From Microbulbifer flavimaris (lineage in GTDB: Bacteria > Pseudomonadota > Gammaproteobacteria > Pseudomonadales > Cellvibrionaceae): a stretch of DNA of 64,000 nt. The position numbers and the translations under genes were made by a program. Of the stretch, positions 60,515 through 64,000 are shown one piece after another. How positions within the stretch are numbered: the first letter of the stretch is position 1; every line of letters starts with the position of its first letter. The notes beneath the pieces were generated by a model, which saw only the letters and a list, made by a program, of their open reading frames with translations, searched no databases and had not been told where the DNA came from. The DNA lies in assembly GCF_001641755.2 (NCBI RefSeq), contig NZ_LRFG02000008.1:29793-93792 (forward strand), given 5' to 3'.

Positions 60515-61060
60515 ATGAACATACTTGCTTTTGCCGCCAGCTCCAGTCAGCAATCCATCAACAAAACGCTGGTGACCTGCGCCGCCGGCCTGCTGGAGGG
60601 AGTCGAGGTGGAGATCCTCGATCTGAATGATTACGAGATGCCCATATTCAGTGTGGATCGGGAGCGGGAGCTGGGACACCCCCCGGCAGCACAGCGCTTT
60701 TTCGACAAGATTGGAGCCGCGGACGCCCTGTTGATCTCTTACGCAGAGCACAACGGTTCCTATACCGCGGCGTGGAAGAATCTCTTCGACTGGACATCCC
60801 GCATCGACAGGAAAGTATTCCAGGACAAGCCGGTCGTGCTTCTGGCGACGTCCCCCGGGCCGGGCGGGGCGGGGCGGGTGTTGAGTGCCGCGGTTTCCTC
60901 TGCGCCACATTTTGGTGCCAATGTCCTGGCCAGCCTCTCGATTCCCAGCTTCCATGACAATTTTGATCTGGAAGCCAACTCCCTGGCTAACCCAGAGCTG
61001 GAGCGGGAATTATATAATGCCGTCATTACGCTGATGTCGGTGCGAGAAGCAACGGTCTGA
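60515..61060 (+). CDS. NAD(P)H-dependent FMN reductase
   Basis: A 181-residue flavodoxin-like FMN reductase. It has ILAFAASSSQQSINKTL at the phosphate loop, the flavin-contact segment ISYAEHNGSYTAAWKNLFDW and VVLLATSPGPGGAG. It is of the chromate/azo-reductase type and probably cytoplasmic; the natural acceptor is unknown. The ATG at 60515 follows CCGAGGAC. Confidence 0.9.
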   Translation: MNILAFAASSSQQSINKTLVTCAAGLLEGVEVEILDLNDYEMPIFSVDRERELGHPPAAQRFFDKIGAADALLISYAEHNGSYTAAWKNLFDWTSRIDRKVFQDKPVVLLATSPGPGGAGRVLSAAVSSAPHFGANVLASLSIPSFHDNFDLEANSLANPELERELYNAVITLMSVREATV

Positions 61061-61200
61061 ATGCGTGCTTGCCCACCACCTGCGGGTGCTGGAACTGAGA
61101 GTCTGCTTCTCTTGTAGCGGCGTCCCTGGGCCAGGTGTGCGTCTTGTGAAAGCCAATGCCCGGTCCTAACCTGCGTGAGTCACATCAGTGGGTATTGGAC

Positions 61201-61635
61201 ATGCAGGAATTTCCCCATCATTACCGTGTCGCCGCTACGGCGGATCAAGAGGGCGATGTGCAGGTGATGGCCGATGGGCTGCAACCCATCGCCACGGCTC
61301 CGCCCAGGCAGTTTGACGGTCCTGGCGACCGATGGTCACCAGAGGACCTGCTGGTCGGTGCCATTGCCGACTGTCTGGTGCTTACCTTCCGGGCTATCGC
61401 TCGCCATTCCAAACTGGACTGGCACAAACTTGATTGCACTGTGGACGGTGAGCTGGATAAGAGCGAGGGCGGCATACGCTTCACTGCATTCCACGTGCAC
61501 GCGGACCTGGTGATTCCCGAAGACGAGGACGCCGAAAAAGCCAGGCGCCTGATTGAAAAGGCCGAGTCCCACTGCCTGGTGACGGCGTCACTTTCTGGTA
61601 AGGTTTCACTGGAGATCGAGGTCAGCACCAAGTAG
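61201..61635 (+). CDS. OsmC family peroxiredoxin-like protein
   Basis: A 144-residue OsmC/Ohr-family protein. The two redox Cys residues lie in GAIADCLVLTF and AESHCLVTASL, with an expected role in reducing organic hydroperoxides or related substrates. The ATG at 61201 is chosen because MQEFPHHYRVAATA is the family-like N-terminus; an upstream start at 61156 is possible. Confidence 0.9.
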   Translation: MQEFPHHYRVAATADQEGDVQVMADGLQPIATAPPRQFDGPGDRWSPEDLLVGAIADCLVLTFRAIARHSKLDWHKLDCTVDGELDKSEGGIRFTAFHVHADLVIPEDEDAEKARRLIEKAESHCLVTASLSGKVSLEIEVSTK

Positions 61636-61839
61636 CTTTCAGGGTGGAACCGCAGGGGACATCGGAGTCCAGCAGAACTCATGCTGGCCATCTCCAGCTT
61701 CGCCTAGTGCATTTACGCCAGAAGGGGCGCCGTACATGTGCAAAGGCCCCCGTGGCTGAGCGGCTATAAATGCCCTCTACTGTAATTCACGATAAATACA
61801 GCTCCGCGGGAGTTGCTCAGCTGCAGCGTGAGGATGGCA

Positions 61840-63411
61840 ATGGACGTGTCGGAGAAAGATGGGGAAAACGGATCCCTGACCTGGCATCCCGGGCGAAGGG
61901 TATTTTGGAAGCAGGTCAAACCCATCACTTTCTGGCCCGCCCTGGTTGGCATTCTGCTGGTGCTCGCAATTACGATTGTGGATGAGCGTCACTTCATTGC
62001 TATTACTTCGGCGATTAATGCGGCAATCATTGAGCACCTCTCTGCGCTGTTTCTTTACTCGGCACTGGGCCTGCTCGTCCTCTGTGTCTGCGTGCTCTTT
62101 TCCCCGTTTGCGCGTACCCGCATTGGCGGTGTGGATGCGACACCAATTTACTCACCTTTCCGCTGGTTTGCGGTCTCGCTGACGACGGTAATCGCCATGG
62201 GCATCCTGTTCTGGGCCGTGGCGGAGCCTGTCGTGCACTTCAATGAGCCGCCATCCTTTTCGGGGCTCCAACCCGGTAGCGAGGGCGCTAGGACCTTTGC
62301 CCTGGCCGCGACATTTGTTCACTGGACGCTCGCTCCTTATGCCATCTATACCATTGCGGGACTCACCTTTGCCCTTGGTTTTTATAATTTCGGGCACGAT
62401 TTCTCGGTTGGAACCCTGCTTCGGCCCCTACTAGGAAATCACCTGCGGGCGCGGGTGGCGGAGAGTATTGATGGCCTTGTGCTCTTTGCTGTGGTGGTGG
62501 GCATGTCTGCAGTCCTGAGTGCAGGTCTGCTTTTGATTGGCGATGGCCTGGACTTTCTCTTTGCGATTCCCGGCTCACCCACGGTCTACGCCTCAACAGC
62601 GATGTTCATCGTCGCCGTAGCACTGCTTTCCGCTGGCAGCGGCCTGAGGCGGGGCATTCAGATTCTTGCCCGGATCAACACTGTGCTTTTCCTGGTATTG
62701 ATGTTTTACCTGTTCGCCGCTGGACCAACCGCGTTTCTCCTTGAACAGGGCGCGCGGTCCCTGGCTGACTTCTTGGGTAATTTCTTCAGTCGTCAGCTCC
62801 TGTTGGCAGAACCACCTGAGAGCCACTGGTCCGGATGGTGGACAACCGCCTTTTATGCCAGCTGGTTTGCCTGGGCCCCGCTTTCCTGTCTATTCCTGGG
62901 TAAGATCGCGCGGGGTTACACCGTGCGGCAGTTTATTCTGGTCAACCTGTTTCTGCCCTCGGTATTTGGTGTGCTCTGGTTTACTGTGTTTGGAGGTGCG
63001 GCGCTTTTCTTCGACGGGCAAAGTGGCGGAGACATGTATGCCGTCTATCGTGAGTCAGGGCTGGCAGCCATGGCTTATCGTCTTTTCGAGTTCCTGCCCG
63101 GCAGCACGCTGCTGGGGGTTGTCTTTATCTTTGGTTGCTTTATCTCCTTCATCACTGCCACAGACTCCAACACCGATGCCATCGGCGGACTGTGCATGCA
63201 GTCAGTAACGGCGGAGCATATGGGGTCTCCCTTCGGGGTGAAGCTGCTCTGGGGGACGGTTATCGGCATTGTCGGCTGGTGCAGCGCCACCTTTCTGGGC
63301 GCTGATGGTATCAAGATGCTTTCAAACCTGGCCGGTTTACCGGGGGTGCTGATTATTCTGGGGGCGGGGATGAGTCTGGTGGTGATGATGTGGCGCAGCG
63401 GGCGCGACTGA
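61840..63411 (+). CDS. BCCT family transporter
   Basis: A 523-residue secondary transporter of the betaine/choline/carnitine type with about 12 helices. Features include FGILFWAVAEPVVHFNEPP-like helix 3 residues, YNFGHDFSVGTLLRPLLG, and the tryptophan-rich helix 8 WWTTAFYASWFAWAPLSCLF followed by GKIARGYTVRQFI. It should import quaternary ammonium solutes or relatives; no nearby enzyme gene reveals which. The ATG at 61840 follows GAGG. Confidence 0.9.
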   Translation: MDVSEKDGENGSLTWHPGRRVFWKQVKPITFWPALVGILLVLAITIVDERHFIAITSAINAAIIEHLSALFLYSALGLLVLCVCVLFSPFARTRIGGVDATPIYSPFRWFAVSLTTVIAMGILFWAVAEPVVHFNEPPSFSGLQPGSEGARTFALAATFVHWTLAPYAIYTIAGLTFALGFYNFGHDFSVGTLLRPLLGNHLRARVAESIDGLVLFAVVVGMSAVLSAGLLLIGDGLDFLFAIPGSPTVYASTAMFIVAVALLSAGSGLRRGIQILARINTVLFLVLMFYLFAAGPTAFLLEQGARSLADFLGNFFSRQLLLAEPPESHWSGWWTTAFYASWFAWAPLSCLFLGKIARGYTVRQFILVNLFLPSVFGVLWFTVFGGAALFFDGQSGGDMYAVYRESGLAAMAYRLFEFLPGSTLLGVVFIFGCFISFITATDSNTDAIGGLCMQSVTAEHMGSPFGVKLLWGTVIGIVGWCSATFLGADGIKMLSNLAGLPGVLIILGAGMSLVVMMWRSGRD

Positions 63412-63433
63412 TGGGCGCTGTGCCAGCTGAGTG

Positions 63434-63597
63434 GCGGGACTGACTCGGGCCATTCGTGGCTCTCGCCCTGCGGGCACCGACGCACTGCTCTGGTGTCCAA
63501 AATTATTCCGGACAATTTTGTCGCATGCCGATCCAACAGATACAAAAAAGGCCCACACTTTCGTGTGCAGGTGGCTGGTGCTTAAGTAAGATGGGGC
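63434..63597 (-). repeat. Hairpin-rich repeat, degenerate copy C
   Basis: The most diverged of three related units. It retains CCAAAATTATTCCGGACAAT (a stem-loop flanked by TCC and TTTGTCG) and the arm ACAAAAAAGGCCCACACTTT of the terminator at 63949, here without its complementary T-run half. Confidence 0.75.
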
Positions 63598-63828
63598 GGG
63601 ACTGATGGGCGCCATCCATGGCGCCCACCCTGCGGGCGCCTGCGGCGTCCAAAATTGCTCTTGGCAATTTTGTCGAACGGGGGTTCTCGCACGCCGATCC
63701 AACACATACAAAAAAGGCCCACACTTTTGTGTGAGGGTGGCTGGTGTAAGGGTGGATTCGGGACGGGACTGATAGGTGCTGTGCCGGCTGCGCGACGGGA
63801 CTGAAGGGTGCTGTGCCGGCCGCGCGAC
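63598..63828 (-). repeat. Hairpin-rich repeat, copy A
   Basis: Begins GGGACTGATGGGCGCCATCC and contains the palindrome GGGCGCCATCCATGGCGCCC, the hairpin AAAATTGC-TCTTG-GCAATTTT, GTCGAACGGGGGTTCTCG, and a broken terminator arm. The second part (63757-63828) repeats a GGGACTGA...GTGCTGTGCCGGC motif twice. Confidence 0.85.
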
Positions 63829-63948
63829 GGGACTGATGGGCGCCATCCATGGCGCCCACCCTGCGGGCGCCTTCGCTTCGCTGCGGCGTCCAAAATTGCT
63901 CCCGGCAATTTTGTCGAACGGGGGTTCTCGTACGCCGATCCAACATAT
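63829..63948 (-). repeat. Hairpin-rich repeat, copy B
   Basis: Nearly the same as copy A up to TCCAACATATACAAAAAAGG, with an inserted CTTCGCTTCGCTG. It leads into a complete terminator. Seen from the minus strand, the order is terminator, copy B, copy A, copy C. Confidence 0.85.
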
Positions 63949-63991
63949 ACAAAAAAGGCCCACACTTTCGTGTGGGCCTTTTTTGTATATG
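63949..63991 (-). terminator. Bidirectional terminator at the right edge
   Basis: TATACAAAAAAGGCCCACAC, TTTC, then GTGTGGGCCTTTTTTGTATA: a long perfect stem with A- and T-runs on both sides. It is built like the tRNA-Ser terminator at 28322. On the minus strand it follows CCGGTCCGCCA, which reads like the 3' end of a tRNA. Confidence 0.92.
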
Positions 63992-64000
63992 GCGGACCGG
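63990..64000 (-). tRNA. Possible 3' end of a tRNA running off the window
   Basis: The minus strand at the edge reads ...CCGGTCCGCCA: seven bases of a possible acceptor stem, a G discriminator and CCA, directly followed by a tRNA-style terminator. Only 11 bases are visible, so this rests mainly on the terminator and repeat context. Confidence 0.3.

Noticed and set aside
61748..61780. GTGGCTGAGCGGC resembling a tRNA D-arm before the BCCT gene
   Set aside because: No acceptor, anticodon or T-arm can be folded around it.
63337..63965. Minus-strand frames of 127-208 codons in the terminal repeats
   Set aside because: They are translations of hairpin and terminator repeats with the same phrase recurring at each unit, not proteins.

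Overview
The window is about 64 kb of chromosome from a marine-type gammaproteobacterium. Gene content (fldB-mnmC-trmL-gcvR, yheU, tusA, epmC-xni-pdxB, alaA/msrB, yadGH, queF, ppnN, ccmABCDEFG, an hsbA/hsbR-type switch, PA3496-like protein) suggests the Cellvibrionales, with a Microbulbifer-like organism most likely. That placement is an inference from content; no 16S or ribosomal protein gene is present. The sequence is GC-rich, densely coded, and uses several GTG and TTG starts. I see no CRISPR array, prophage or intact insertion sequence.

Layout. 1-9.2 kb: the 5' end of recQ (minus), a lipoprotein, glutaminyl cyclase, a DUF502 membrane protein, then a minus-strand run gcvR, trmL, fldB, mnmC (RNA modification and redox), a thiamine-binding MTH1187-family protein, a lipoprotein methyltransferase, yheU plus an alpha/beta hydrolase, an ABM-domain protein and tusA. 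9.2-18.1 kb: a hypothetical protein, then the tightly overlapping chain epmC, xni-like exonuclease, pdxB, ATP-NAD kinase and an RlmI-like methyltransferase, followed by alaA, msrB and a DUF1499 protein. 18.2-19.5 kb: an expanded tRNA-Glu/tRNA-Gly array in which two tRNA-Gly copies are interrupted by a tandem 169-bp structured element. 19.6-31.7 kb: patatin lipoprotein, yadGH exporter, queF, HdeD, hydrolase, class III cyclase, nitroreductase, tRNA-Ser with three tandem 172-bp repeats behind it, and a GCS2/M14 enzyme pair. 32-37.9 kb: ppnN and an RND efflux pair. 37.9-39.5 kb: a degraded stretch with a truncated sulfatase. 39.5-43.7 kb: a K+ channel-like protein and an SOS locus with umuD carrying a large insertion, umuC, a second LexA box and a YHYH-endonuclease I fusion. 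43.7-51.8 kb: DJ-1-like protein, isoaspartyl peptidase, an MscS channel with an in-frame TGA near its 5' end, a porin plus amidohydrolase pair, tRNA-Arg and small proteins. 52.1-54.3 kb: an HsbA/HsbR-type partner switch. 54.3-59.9 kb: the cytochrome c maturation operon ccmA to ccmG, without ccmH or ccmI. 59.8-64 kb: yigZ, an FMN reductase, OsmC, a BCCT transporter and another set of hairpin-rich tandem repeats ending in a terminator that probably belongs to a tRNA just outside the window.

The most unusual material is the set of structured tandem repeats at tRNA loci (19.0-19.35, 28.4-28.95 and 63.4-64.0 kb). At least two of these loci share one layout: a degenerate GAACCC...GTTCGAC module, a perfect locus-specific hairpin, then GGAC. 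Other notable items are the enlarged UmuD, the second LexA box upstream of a nuclease, and the MscS gene with a stop between its signal peptide and its mature domain.
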